From SVFI01 sp964519385 (GTDB taxonomy: Bacteria > Bacillota > Clostridia > Lachnospirales > Lachnospiraceae), in NCBI GenBank assembly GCA_964519385.1, contig CAZFLR010000001.1, positions 1-64,000 of the forward strand: a stretch of 64,000 nucleotides of DNA. Direction: 5' to 3'. The notes below the pieces were generated by a model. That model had not been told where the DNA came from. It ran no database searches and saw only the letters and a program-made list of their open reading frames with translations. Position numbers and translations under genes: made by a program. Within the stretch, counting starts at the first letter, position 1; each line of letters begins with the position of its first letter. Below are positions 8,868 to 17,436 of the stretch, piece by piece.

Positions 8868-9540
8868 AGTCCCTTTCTATTTTTCCGTCCATGATGCGAA
8901 TCACACGCTTTGCCTGCGCTGCAATGTCATTGTCATGTGTAATCAAAATAACAGTTCTTCCTTCTTCATGCAGTGCTTTCAGCACACTGATAATTTCTTT
9001 GCTTGACGCGGAATCCAGGTTACCTGTCGGCTCATCCGCCAGTATCACGGGCGGAGCCTGTGCAATCGCCCGCGCAATCGCAACTCTCTGTTGCTGTCCT
9101 CCTGACATCTGCGAAGGTCTGTGTGTCATGCGATGTCCCAATCCCACGGTTGTCAGTGCTTTCTCCGACAGCTCGTGCCTTTCCTTCTGTGCAACGCCCC
9201 TGTATATGAGCGGAAGTTCAACATTTTCCCGTGCGGTCAGATTCGGAATCAGATTAAAGCCCTGAAAAATAAATCCGATTTCCCTGTTTCGGATATCCGA
9301 AAGCTCATCATCCTTTAGCCTTGATACATCCTGACCATTTAATATGTAGGTTCCCTCCGTCGGAACGTCCAGACAGCCAATCATGTTCATAAGTGTTGAT
9401 TTGCCGGAACCCGACTGACCGATAATGGCAACAAATTCCCCTCTTTGTATTGTCAGATTCACATGGTCAAGAGCCCTCACTTCATTTTCCCCGGGATTAT
9501 ATACCTTGCTCATATCCCGAATTTCTACCAAAGCACTCAT
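8848..9540 (-). CDS. ABC transporter ATP-binding protein, MacB/LolD-type
   Basis: Energises the MacAB-like exporter. All motifs are present: Walker A GQSGSGKST, signature MSGGQQQRVA, Walker B VILADEPTGNLD and the switch histidine in ILITHDND. The ATG at 9540 is preferred because AAAGGGG lies upstream and the protein starts with the normal strand LVEIRDMSKVY (230 aa); the longer frame reaches into the promoter. It is the first gene of the operon, downstream of a promoter with a large inverted repeat. Confidence 0.93.
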   Translation of the reverse strand: MSALVEIRDMSKVYNPGENEVRALDHVNLTIQRGEFVAIIGQSGSGKSTLMNMIGCLDVPTEGTYILNGQDVSRLKDDELSDIRNREIGFIFQGFNLIPNLTARENVELPLIYRGVAQKERHELSEKALTTVGLGHRMTHRPSQMSGGQQQRVAIARAIAQAPPVILADEPTGNLDSASSKEIISVLKALHEEGRTVILITHDNDIAAQAKRVIRIMDGKIERDYENGRE

Positions 9541-9566
9541 AATATCCCCTTTCATCTTCAATAAAA

Positions 9567-9618
9567 AAGTTTGTTGTACTACTTGTTTAATACAATAACA
9601 CAATAATACAACAAACTT
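9567..9618. promoter_or_regulatory. 12-bp perfect inverted repeat, probable operator of the exporter operon
   Basis: Arms aagtttgttgta (9567-9578) and tacaacaaactt (9607-9618) are perfect complements separated by 28 bases. The distal arm lies between the -35 and -10 boxes of the exporter promoter and the other arm lies just downstream of the start of transcription. Inside the spacer aatacaa occurs twice. The layout suits a repressor that senses the exporter's substrate. No regulator gene is adjacent. Confidence 0.65.
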
Positions 9619-9628
9619 ATTTTGTCAA
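9600..9628 (-). promoter_or_regulatory. Promoter of the ABC exporter operon
   Basis: Perfect TTGACA at 9623-9628 and TATTGT at 9600-9605 with a 17-base spacer on the minus strand, about 60 bases before the ATPase start codon. Confidence 0.7.
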
Positions 9629-9650
9629 CGCAAAAAACCAAAAATTTTTT

Positions 9651-10259
9651 TTAAGATTTATTTAAAAAGTTTCCTTTAATCACCGGAGATATCCTCTTAT
9701 ATATAAGAAATGTAATGACAACACTAATCATAGCCTTGCAGAAGGTGAAAGGAAAATTAAAGTAAATCAGTGCTTCAAGTATACTGTCAATCTTTGGATT
9801 GATTGCCTGATACATTCCGAGAATAACCTGCTCCGGCATTCCCATAACATTCATATAAAACGGATACACCAGAAAATAGTTGGAGGCAATGCAAAACAGT
9901 GCCATGGCGACCGCGCCCGCAAAGGCTCCCAGAAGTGCAGCCTTCTTTCCTTTTTTTATCTTATAAAAAATACCGGCCGTTCCGACAAACACCGCCCCCA
10001 GCAGAAAGTTACTCAACTCCCCGACACCGCCTGTGGTTGTGTGAAGCAGGTTAAACAGATTTTTAATCAGACAAATCAGTATCCCCGACAGCGGTCCCAT
10101 CGCAAAGGAGCCGATCAGTGCCGGCAGCTCCGAAAAGTCCAGCTTGATAAACGAGGGCATAACCGGTATCGAGAAATTCAGTGCCTCCAGCACAAACGCT
10201 ATGGCGGACAACATACCGATCATTGCAATTTTGTAGGTTTTGTTTCTGTTTGTTTTCAT
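9651..10259 (-). CDS. ribU: Riboflavin ECF transporter substrate-binding subunit (RibU)
   Basis: Membrane S-component that binds riboflavin and docks to a shared ECF energising module encoded elsewhere. The 202-aa protein has about six transmembrane helices, and the segment KLDFSELPALIGSFAMGP with the following GILICLIKNL is typical of RibU. GGAG precedes the ATG. An FMN riboswitch and terminator lie directly upstream, confirming the flavin link. It is monocistronic as far as the sequence shows. Confidence 0.92.
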   Translation of the reverse strand: MKTNRNKTYKIAMIGMLSAIAFVLEALNFSIPVMPSFIKLDFSELPALIGSFAMGPLSGILICLIKNLFNLLHTTTGGVGELSNFLLGAVFVGTAGIFYKIKKGKKAALLGAFAGAVAMALFCIASNYFLVYPFYMNVMGMPEQVILGMYQAINPKIDSILEALIYFNFPFTFCKAMISVVITFLIYKRISPVIKGNFLNKS

Positions 10260-10304
10260 AGTTTTCTCTCCTTTATCTTTTACTCTGTTCTAACGAAAAG
10301 ATGC

Positions 10305-10333
10305 AAAAAGCCCCGAACCATAAGGTTCGGGGC
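10305..10333 (-). terminator. Riboswitch-controlled terminator before ribU
   Basis: A perfect 10-bp stem (10310-10319 with 10324-10333), four-base loop and UUUUU on the minus strand, between the FMN aptamer and ribU. The region 10347-10395 contains ggtttcc and ggaaaacc segments that could form a competing antiterminator. Confidence 0.88.
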
Positions 10334-10410
10334 GCAGCATGTCATGATGGTTTCCGTCGGGTACCCTGATATCTGTTTCACACCACAGGAAAACCGTCGG
10401 TCTTTTCTGT

Positions 10411-10554
10411 CTTCTTTCATCCAGACTTTACTGTCGGTTCCGGAATCACACCGGATCAGCCGGCCGTCAAGCAGCCGGGTCGTGGACTTGTCATATCAGG
10501 CTTCTCCTTCATGCATTACCACCGGTAGGGAATCGCACCCAACCCCGAAGAACA
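10411..10554 (-). promoter_or_regulatory. FMN riboswitch (RFN element)
   Basis: Minus-strand sequence begins with TTCTTCGGGG, followed by GGGTGCGATTCCCTACCGG, a hallmark of the RFN aptamer, then a variable arm, CCACGACCCG, and GTGATTCCGGAACCGACAGT, and closes with GATGAAAGAAG. With the downstream terminator this predicts FMN-induced transcription termination of ribU. The rest of 10260-10625 holds the terminator, the leader and the promoter; no coding sequence is seen there. Confidence 0.95.
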
Positions 10555-10577
10555 TAACATTATATTTACATTTTGTG

Positions 10578-10606
10578 ATTATACTACTGTTCATAACAGA
10601 AAGCAA
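10578..10606 (-). promoter_or_regulatory. Promoter of the FMN riboswitch/ribU transcript
   Basis: A consensus TATAAT (10578-10583) and a weak TTGCTT (10601-10606) with a 17-base spacer on the minus strand, upstream of the aptamer. Confidence 0.55.
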
Positions 10607-10625
10607 CAGCCAATCAGGCATCTGA

Positions 10626-12989
10626 TTATTTTCCTATTTTCATCGTAAGCTGGATACGCTTCTTCGGAATATCCACTGACATAACCTGAACCTCCACAAT
10701 ATCTCCCACGCTGACTGCTTCCAGCGGATGCTTGATAAAGCGGTCCGTCATCTGTGAAATATGCACAAGTCCGTCCTGATGAACGCCGATATCCACAAAA
10801 GCACCAAAGTCAATAACATTGCGGACTGTTCCCTTCAGCACCATTCCCGGCTTGAGATCCTTCAAATCAAGCACATCACTGCGGAGAATCGGTGTCGGCA
10901 TATCATCGCGGGGATCACGTGCCGGTTTTTCAAGTTCTTTCAGAATATCTGTCAGTGTCATCTCACCAATGCCGAGACTTTCTGCCATCTTTTTCTTGTC
11001 TTTAATTTTTCTTTCGAGGCTTGAAACCCCTTCTGAGACTGTTCCTTTCGCTGACGGATTGCCGGAAGGAGCCGCAGATGCTTCCCCGGCTGTAAGACTT
11101 ACACCTCCCATAGCCTGCGCAAGTGCTTTTCCCATCGCCGTACCTGTATTCCGTACAATTACCTGTTTTTCTTTTTTGACCGGCTTCTTTCCTGAAGCTG
11201 CCGGAGTTTTCTTTGCTTTCAGTCTTTCTTCGGCCTCCTTTTTCTGTGCAAGGCGTACATCCTCCATAGTAAGCCCTGTCATATCCAAAAGCTTTTCTAC
11301 CGCATCATAGGATTCCGGGTGAACACTTGTCGCGTCAAGCGGATTGTCACCATCCGTAATGCGCATAAAGCCTGCACACTGTTCATATGCCTTCGGTCCA
11401 AGCTTTGCCACCTTCAAAAGCTGGCGGCGGTTTGTGAAACGGCCGTTCGTCTCCCGATAATCAACAATATTCTTTGCAATGACCTTTGAGATTCCGGAAA
11501 TATGCTCAAGAAGGGATGCAGATGCCGTATTTAAATCTACACCGACCTTATTTACACAGTCTTCCACAACGCCCTCTAAGGCCTCTCCGAGCTTTTTCTG
11601 ATTCATATCATGCTGATACTGTCCTACACCGATGGATTGCGGATCAATCTTGACAAGCTCAGCAAGCGGATCCTGCAGGCGGCGGGCAATCGAAGCCGCG
11701 CTGCGCTGTCCCACATCAAACTCCGGAAACTCTTCTGTTGCAAGCTTGGATGCCGAATACACAGAAGCACCTGCCTCATTTACAATCACATATTCCACCT
11801 TGGTATCCAATTCTTTTAATAATTCCACAATCACCTGCTCCGATTCGCGGGACGCAGTTCCGTTTCCGACTGAAATCAATGTCACATTATACTTTTTGAT
11901 AAGCCTTTTAAGGATTTCCTTTGACTCTTTTACTCTGTTCTGTGGCTCCGTCGGGAAAATGACGGTTGTGTCAAGGACTTTTCCCGTCGGATCAACGACT
12001 GCCAGCTTACAGCCTGTTCTGAAAGCCGGATCCCAGCCAAGCACGACACGTCCGGCGATTGGCGGCTGCAGAAGAAGCTGTTCTAAATTTTTGCCGAATA
12101 CCGTAATCGCCCCATCCTCTGCCTTCTCTGTAAGTTCATTTCTGATTTCACGTTCAATAGCAGGTGCAATCAGGCGGGCATAGCTGTCTGCGATTGTCTC
12201 CCTGAGAACAGGAGTCGTTTCTTTATTTTCCTTCTTAATAATCTGTTTCTCAAGATAGCCGAGAATACGTTCTACAGGTGCTTCAACCTTAACCACAAGC
12301 ATCTTCTCTTTTTCACCGCGGTTCAAAGCGAGCGTTCTGTGACCGACTACTTTTTTCACCGGTTCTTCATACTCATAATACATTTCGTACACGCTCTGTT
12401 CTCCGGCATCTTTTGCCGTACTGGTTATTTTTCCCTCTTCAAAGGTAAGCTTTCGTATATAAATTCGATAATCCGCTTCATCGGAAATTTTCTCCGCAAT
12501 AATATCCTTTGCACCGTCCAATGCCTCTTTCGCAGATGCTATTCCCTTCTCTTCATCGATATATTTCTCAGCCTCGTCTGCCAGCGGTGTCTCAATTTCC
12601 TGTGCAAGAATCAGTTCTGCCAGTGGTTCAAGTCCCTTTTCCCTTGCAACCGAAGCGCGCGTTTTTCTCTTCTGTTTATACGGGCGGTAAAGGTCCTCTA
12701 CCACCACAAGTGTCTCCGCAGCCAGGATTTTTTCTCTCAATTCCTCCGTCAGCTTTCCCTGTTCTTCAATCGAAGAAAGCACGCTTTCCTTTTTATCCTC
12801 CAGATTACGGAGATAATTCAGGCGTTCATAGAGATTTCGGAGAATCTCATCGTTAAGTGCCCCCGTTACCTCTTTACGATAACGGGCAATAAACGGAATG
12901 GTATTCCCTTCGTCAATCAGCTTAACCGTTGCTTCCACCTGTTCTTTTCTTATATTTAATTCCTTAGCCAGTTTTTCATTGATGTCCAT
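10626..12989 (-). CDS. tex: Tex-family S1 RNA-binding transcription accessory protein
   Basis: Nucleic-acid-binding protein of the Tex/YhgF family, thought to act at transcription complexes. Order: N-terminal Tex helical domain, YqgF-like RNase-H fold (around GRVVLGWDPAFRTG), two HhH motifs (around LLEHISGISKVIAKNIVDY), and a C-terminal S1 domain (LVHISQM, about residues 715-787). The 787 aa exceed the usual about 720 because of a low-complexity A/K/S/G linker between HhH and S1. ATG 12989 is chosen since GGAG lies 8 bases upstream; a TTG lies two codons earlier. A good promoter follows at 13038-13066. Confidence 0.93.
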   Translation of the reverse strand: MDINEKLAKELNIRKEQVEATVKLIDEGNTIPFIARYRKEVTGALNDEILRNLYERLNYLRNLEDKKESVLSSIEEQGKLTEELREKILAAETLVVVEDLYRPYKQKRKTRASVAREKGLEPLAELILAQEIETPLADEAEKYIDEEKGIASAKEALDGAKDIIAEKISDEADYRIYIRKLTFEEGKITSTAKDAGEQSVYEMYYEYEEPVKKVVGHRTLALNRGEKEKMLVVKVEAPVERILGYLEKQIIKKENKETTPVLRETIADSYARLIAPAIEREIRNELTEKAEDGAITVFGKNLEQLLLQPPIAGRVVLGWDPAFRTGCKLAVVDPTGKVLDTTVIFPTEPQNRVKESKEILKRLIKKYNVTLISVGNGTASRESEQVIVELLKELDTKVEYVIVNEAGASVYSASKLATEEFPEFDVGQRSAASIARRLQDPLAELVKIDPQSIGVGQYQHDMNQKKLGEALEGVVEDCVNKVGVDLNTASASLLEHISGISKVIAKNIVDYRETNGRFTNRRQLLKVAKLGPKAYEQCAGFMRITDGDNPLDATSVHPESYDAVEKLLDMTGLTMEDVRLAQKKEAEERLKAKKTPAASGKKPVKKEKQVIVRNTGTAMGKALAQAMGGVSLTAGEASAAPSGNPSAKGTVSEGVSSLERKIKDKKKMAESLGIGEMTLTDILKELEKPARDPRDDMPTPILRSDVLDLKDLKPGMVLKGTVRNVIDFGAFVDIGVHQDGLVHISQMTDRFIKHPLEAVSVGDIVEVQVMSVDIPKKRIQLTMKIGK

Positions 12990-13037
12990 GTACAACTCTC
13001 CTTATTTTTCCTGCTGACAATCAGCATATCTTCCTCA

Positions 13038-13066
13038 AGTATAATCAAAAAAAAGGGTTTATTCAA
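13038..13066 (-). promoter_or_regulatory. tex promoter
   Basis: TTGAAT (13061-13066), 17-base spacer with a run of T, TATACT (13038-13043), read on the minus strand. A TATGAT at 13081-13086 on the plus strand may be the -10 of the divergent gene, but its -35 is poor. Confidence 0.65.
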
Positions 13067-13114
13067 TCATTATTTCGTGCTATGATGAAATAACACAGAC
13101 AAAGGAGTTATTAT

Positions 13115-13555
13115 ATGGAACAGAATTCAGAGCAGCAGGATTTCCGGGAGTACACGGATATAACTGCTTCTTCAAACAACATAGAACGTCCGATAAAAAA
13201 CAATGCTTTTATGATGCTTTCGCTTGTAATGGGAATACTGGCTTTTACCTCGTGTACGTTCATTTTTGTCGCATGCATCGCCGGCGGACTCAGTATCCTG
13301 TTTGCCATCCTTTCCAAAGGAAATCATCCGAAGATGCACTTTTTAGCAAAATCAGGGATTACAGCCTCCGTTGCTGCAATGGTTCTCTCCGTCATCATTA
13401 CATCCTCCATGGTATACCTCGTGTTCCACAACACGCAGTACCGTGAAATGCTCAACACAACCTATGAATCCATGTACGGAATAACCTTTGATGAAGCAAT
13501 GGAAAATGTTTATCCGTCCACTAAAGAAGGTGAATCACACAATGCAGGGAATTAG
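13115..13555 (+). CDS. Small two-helix membrane protein (DUF4190-like)
   Basis: A 146-aa protein: a polar N-terminus (residues 1-30), two transmembrane helices (about 32-65 and 78-105), and a short acidic C-terminal tail. The glycine-rich first helix and loop of the type GxLSILFAILSKG resemble DUF4190 proteins, which have no known function. AAAGGAG lies 7 bases before the ATG. The stop overlaps the next gene by 14 bases, so the two are probably translationally coupled. Confidence 0.7.
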   Translation: MEQNSEQQDFREYTDITASSNNIERPIKNNAFMMLSLVMGILAFTSCTFIFVACIAGGLSILFAILSKGNHPKMHFLAKSGITASVAAMVLSVIITSSMVYLVFHNTQYREMLNTTYESMYGITFDEAMENVYPSTKEGESHNAGN

Positions 13556-14018
13556 CAGTTACACCGCTTCCTATGGTTTGAATAAGTACTATCCTGTTTC
13601 AACCGCATACCGGGCAGATACGAATGGGCAGTCAGCGCAAAGCATCGGCCGCACCTCCTCTCCGGAGGAGTGTCAGACCTGCAAGGAGAGGAAGTACCAG
13701 GACGGCTCTGATGAGATGGTATCCTTCAAGGCCGCCTCACACATTTCTCCAAACGCCGTCCCCGCTGCTGTGCGTGCACACGAACAGGAGCATGTTTCCA
13801 ACGCTTTCAAAAAAGCGGAACAGGGAGACGGAAAAGTTCTTCAGGCAAGTGTACGTCTGAAAACCGCCATATGTCCTGAGTGTGGCAGGTCCTATGTTGC
13901 CGGCGGAGAAACACTGACCAGAATCAGCTATTTCAACGAAGAAAATCCATACCGGAAGTCACTCAAAAAGGCAGAGGAGTCCCTCGTTGCCGGAATGAAC
14001 TTTGATGCTGCCATATAA
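13542..14018 (+). CDS. Putative zinc metalloprotease, SprA-related (HExxH)
   Basis: A 158-aa protein with the zincin motif AHEQEH (near residue 80) in a VRAHEQEHVSNAF context, as in the SprA-related family, whose members are predicted metalloproteases of unknown substrate. Two Cys pairs (CQTC near residue 44 and CPEC near 110) could hold a structural metal. No signal peptide is visible, so it is probably cytoplasmic. The start at 13542 has GAAGGTG 9 bases upstream. It is flanked by two membrane protein genes in a compact three-gene operon. Confidence 0.75.
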   Translation: MQGISSYTASYGLNKYYPVSTAYRADTNGQSAQSIGRTSSPEECQTCKERKYQDGSDEMVSFKAASHISPNAVPAAVRAHEQEHVSNAFKKAEQGDGKVLQASVRLKTAICPECGRSYVAGGETLTRISYFNEENPYRKSLKKAEESLVAGMNFDAAI

Positions 14019-14040
14019 AAAATATATCGGAGTTACCAGA

Positions 14041-14751
14041 ATGAAACTATTAAAATCATCCTCTGCCCTCAAGGCAGATGCACGTGAAATTCTTTTAGGA
14101 AAATATAAGACAGCCATTTATGCCTATGTCCTTACGGAACTTATAATAACCAGCATCCCGACACTTCTTAAGCTTCAGGTGAATACCCAGACTACCACGG
14201 GACTACTTTTATATTATCTGGCGTATTTTATTGTCAGTCTGCTGGCCTCGGTAATTATCACCGGACATGATTATATGTATCTTAATATGTGTCGCGGGCA
14301 TGAATTCGGATTGAATAACCTTTGGGTTGCCTTCCGCTCCTGCGCAGACAAAGCGATTCTCTCCTCTCTTATCATATATGTGAAATCGCTGCTCTACGCA
14401 GTTCCGTGCGCCATTGCGTTTCTTATTATGCTGGCGACCGGCAATTATTACTTTGCACTGCTCGTCGGCGCAGGTGCTGTCTTCATGATAGTCGGTATCA
14501 CACTTGTCCGGATTGATTATTCACAGGTTTTCTATCTTCTCACAGACCGCCCGGAGCTTTCTGCACGGGAGCTGTTGTCCGAGAGCAAATCCATGATGCA
14601 CGGTCACAGGGGAAGTTACTTTTATCTGATGGTAAGCTTTATCGGCATTTATCTTTTATCCGTCCTTACCTTTGGCATCGGAATGCTTTGGATTTATCCT
14701 TACATCACGGCAACGAAGACAGGCTATTATTTAGAACTTATCCGTAATTAA
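14041..14751 (+). CDS. DUF975 family membrane protein
   Basis: A 236-aa protein with the DUF975 start motif (SSALKADAREILLGKY) followed by about six transmembrane helices and the conserved YSQVFYLLTD and LLSESKSMMHGH segments. The family has no established function. GGAG lies 8 bases before ATG 14041. It is the last gene of the divergent three-gene operon and is followed by a strong terminator. Confidence 0.88.
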   Translation: MKLLKSSSALKADAREILLGKYKTAIYAYVLTELIITSIPTLLKLQVNTQTTTGLLLYYLAYFIVSLLASVIITGHDYMYLNMCRGHEFGLNNLWVAFRSCADKAILSSLIIYVKSLLYAVPCAIAFLIMLATGNYYFALLVGAGAVFMIVGITLVRIDYSQVFYLLTDRPELSARELLSESKSMMHGHRGSYFYLMVSFIGIYLLSVLTFGIGMLWIYPYITATKTGYYLELIRN

Positions 14752-14754
14752 AAA

Positions 14755-14783
14755 GGAAGCAGCACACGCTGCTTCCCATTTTT
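14755..14783 (+). terminator. Bidirectional terminator between DUF975 and DUF2225 genes
   Basis: Nine-bp perfect stem (14755-14763 with 14768-14776), ACAC loop, then CATTTTTT on the plus side and A5 before the stem, giving U runs on both strands. It serves the two convergent genes. Confidence 0.9.
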
Positions 14784-14796
14784 TACTATTTTTCAC

Positions 14797-15645
14797 TTAC
14801 GCTTTTTGCGCTTTGATTCTTTCCTTCAGAGCATCTCTGACATCCCTTGCCCTGTTTTTTACACGCTCGTTAGAATCCTTCGAGGTAATCACATTTCCGA
14901 GAATTTTGAGCGAAAGCTCATACTGTCCGCATTCCATGGCAAGAGTGGCAATCAGATAATCCACCGTAATCTCATCCATTCCGCACATAGGAAACCCTTC
15001 CGTCTCGCGTGCACTCAGAAAACCTTCCAGTGCATTCTGCAGATATTCCGTTTCCATTTTGAAATACGCATTCTTTTTCACCTTATAATCCGGAGCATCC
15101 ATATCCAATGCTTCTGCCATTCCGCGCATCAGCCAGCCTGTCTTCAGGCAGATATATGCTTTTTCACTCGCTTTTGCCTTCTTTACAATTGCATTGGCAA
15201 GGGTAAGCTTATATCTCTCCAGAGCCTCTTCATATGTGTAGATATCACCTTCAAAAGGATGCGGATGATAATTGGCACAGATGCCCTCGCGAATCAGCTT
15301 AAGCTGCATGGAAGTCATATATTTGAAATACCGGCTAAGAGCTGCATATCCGCAATACGGACAAACAATCGTCTCATATTTCATCATATCGATGTTTTCA
15401 TATTTCGGCCTTAAATCCATATCGGTCCCGAGCATACGGATTTTTCCTGCACGAATCGTCCTAGCCTTAAACTCCCGGTCACACACCGGACAAAGATAGG
15501 TCTTATCAAAAAGCATATCCGCTTCGCTCGGCGGCTGAATCTTTGTCGTTTCTTTATCGCTATCCTTCTTTTCCCCGTTTTCGTATAAAACTGCATTCTC
15601 AAGATTGCCGAGACCTAAGGCACTGAGTCCGGACAATAAACCCAT
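14797..15645 (-). CDS. DUF2225 zinc-binding protein
   Basis: A 282-aa cytoplasmic protein with CPVC near residue 52 and CPYCGYAA near residue 95, the paired metal sites that define DUF2225, followed by a helical TPR-like C-terminal half. The molecular role of the family is unknown. A GGAGG ribosome site precedes ATG 15645. The gap to glnS is 32 bases, so it is probably the distal gene of a glnS transcript. Confidence 0.88.
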   Translation of the reverse strand: MGLLSGLSALGLGNLENAVLYENGEKKDSDKETTKIQPPSEADMLFDKTYLCPVCDREFKARTIRAGKIRMLGTDMDLRPKYENIDMMKYETIVCPYCGYAALSRYFKYMTSMQLKLIREGICANYHPHPFEGDIYTYEEALERYKLTLANAIVKKAKASEKAYICLKTGWLMRGMAEALDMDAPDYKVKKNAYFKMETEYLQNALEGFLSARETEGFPMCGMDEITVDYLIATLAMECGQYELSLKILGNVITSKDSNERVKNRARDVRDALKERIKAQKA

Positions 15646-15677
15646 ATCGAAAACCTCCTGTTACTGTTACTTTTTTT

Positions 15678-17372
15678 CTATTTCGGAAGTTTAAAAGAGC
15701 TCTTCAGAGAAACAATGCGGTTAAACACAAGCGCATCCTCTTTTGAGTCCTTATAATCCACCGCAAAAAATCCGTTTCTGACAAACTGGAAGCTGTCAAA
15801 TGCTTCCGCTCCGGCAATCGCCGGTTCTATATAACAATTCTCCAGCACCTGCAGAGAATTCGGATTTAAATTCAGACTTCCGTCCTCATTGTAAACTCCT
15901 TTTTCCTCATCAATCAGATTCTCATACAGACGAACCGTCGCCTTCACAGCCTGTGAAACCGGTACCCAGTGAATGGTTCCTTTTACCTTGCGCTCTGAGA
16001 AGCCGGAGCCTGCTTTTGTTGCAGGGTCATAGGTACAGTGAACCACTGTGACATTTCCGTTTTCATCTTTTTCAAATCCTGTACACTTCACAAAATATGC
16101 ATGCATGAGGCGCACCTCATTTCCCGGGAACAGACGGAAATATTTCTTCGGCGGCTCCTCCATGAAATCCTCACGCTCAATATATAATTCTCTTTCAAAC
16201 GGAACCTGATGCGTGCCAAGCTCCGGATTTTCCATATTATTGGCTGCTTCAAGCATCTCCGTCCGGTCTTCCGGATAGTTATCAATCACTAATTTAATCG
16301 GGTCAAGAACCGCCATCATACGGGACTTTTTCAGCTTAAGGTCCTCCCGTACACAATACTCAAGCATTGCATACTCTGCAGAGGAATTAGCCTTTGAAAC
16401 ACCACAAAGCTCCACAAAACGCTTGATAGACTCCGGTGTAAAGCCTCTTCTGCGGAGTGCAGCGATGGAAACCAGACGCGGATCATCCCATCCATCTACA
16501 ATCTTATCCTCAACAAGCTTTTTGATATATCTCTTACCTGTCACCACATTGGTCAGATACATCTTGGCAAACTCAATCTGTCTCGGCGGATTCGGATATT
16601 CCAGTTCTCTGACAACCCAGTCATACAGAGGTCTGTGATCCTCAAACTCCAACGTACAGATGGAATGCGTAATGCCCTCGATTGCATCCTCAATCGGATG
16701 TGCAAAATCGTACATCGGATAAATGCACCATTTGTCTCCCGTATTGTGATGTGTCATATGAGCTACACGGTAGATAATCGGATCTCTCATATTGATATTC
16801 GGTGAAGACATATCAATCTTTGCACGAAGCACCTTACTTCCGTCCTCATACATACCGTTTTTCATATTTTCAAACAATTCCAAATTTTCTTCAATGCTGC
16901 GGTCGCTGTACGGATCCTTCTTTCCCGGCTCCTTGAGTGTACCTCTGTACTCGCGAATCTGCTCCGGTGAGAGATCGGACACATAGGCCTTTCCTTTTTT
17001 AATCAGTTTTACCGCACCTTCGTACATCTGATCAAAATAATCGGATGCAAAAAACAGACGGTCTTCCCAGTCTGCACCGAGCCACTGAATATCTGCCTTG
17101 ATGGATTCCACGAATTCAATCTTTTCCTTGGTCGGATTCGTATCGTCAAAACGCATATTAAACTTACCGCCGTACTGCTGTGCAAGACCGTAATTCAAAA
17201 GAATACTCTTTGCATGTCCGATATGAAGATATCCGTTCGGTTCCGGCGGAAATCTTGTGTGTACTGTATCATAAACACCTTCGGCAAGATCCTTGTCGAT
17301 TTCCTGTTCAATAAAATTTCTGGAAACAACTTCCTTCTGTTCTGCATTTTCCAGTATCTCTTTGTTTTCCAT
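15678..17372 (-). CDS. glnS: Glutamine--tRNA ligase
   Basis: Class I synthetase that charges tRNA-Gln. The HIGH motif is in PPEPNGYLHIGHAKS, and the central DPRL and C-terminal beta-barrel anticodon domains are recognisable. Length of 564 aa is standard without a YqeY extension. The KMSKS-equivalent loop reads VVTGKRYIKKLV rather than the MSKRKL usual in proteobacterial GlnRS; I believe clostridial homologs share this, but could not check. Its presence suggests direct rather than GatCAB-only Gln-tRNA formation. A weak promoter (TTTAAC/TATGAT at 17413-17441) lies upstream. Confidence 0.95.
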   Translation of the reverse strand: MENKEILENAEQKEVVSRNFIEQEIDKDLAEGVYDTVHTRFPPEPNGYLHIGHAKSILLNYGLAQQYGGKFNMRFDDTNPTKEKIEFVESIKADIQWLGADWEDRLFFASDYFDQMYEGAVKLIKKGKAYVSDLSPEQIREYRGTLKEPGKKDPYSDRSIEENLELFENMKNGMYEDGSKVLRAKIDMSSPNINMRDPIIYRVAHMTHHNTGDKWCIYPMYDFAHPIEDAIEGITHSICTLEFEDHRPLYDWVVRELEYPNPPRQIEFAKMYLTNVVTGKRYIKKLVEDKIVDGWDDPRLVSIAALRRRGFTPESIKRFVELCGVSKANSSAEYAMLEYCVREDLKLKKSRMMAVLDPIKLVIDNYPEDRTEMLEAANNMENPELGTHQVPFERELYIEREDFMEEPPKKYFRLFPGNEVRLMHAYFVKCTGFEKDENGNVTVVHCTYDPATKAGSGFSERKVKGTIHWVPVSQAVKATVRLYENLIDEEKGVYNEDGSLNLNPNSLQVLENCYIEPAIAGAEAFDSFQFVRNGFFAVDYKDSKEDALVFNRIVSLKSSFKLPK

Positions 17373-17436
17373 AACTTAAAACCTCTTTATATTCTTTAAA
17401 TTTCCATCCTTAATCATAACACAACCTGCACAGAAG

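Noticed and set aside
10593..10628. Terminator after tex (aatcag/ctgatt)
   Set aside because: Short stem without a U-run; the strong ribU promoter follows instead.
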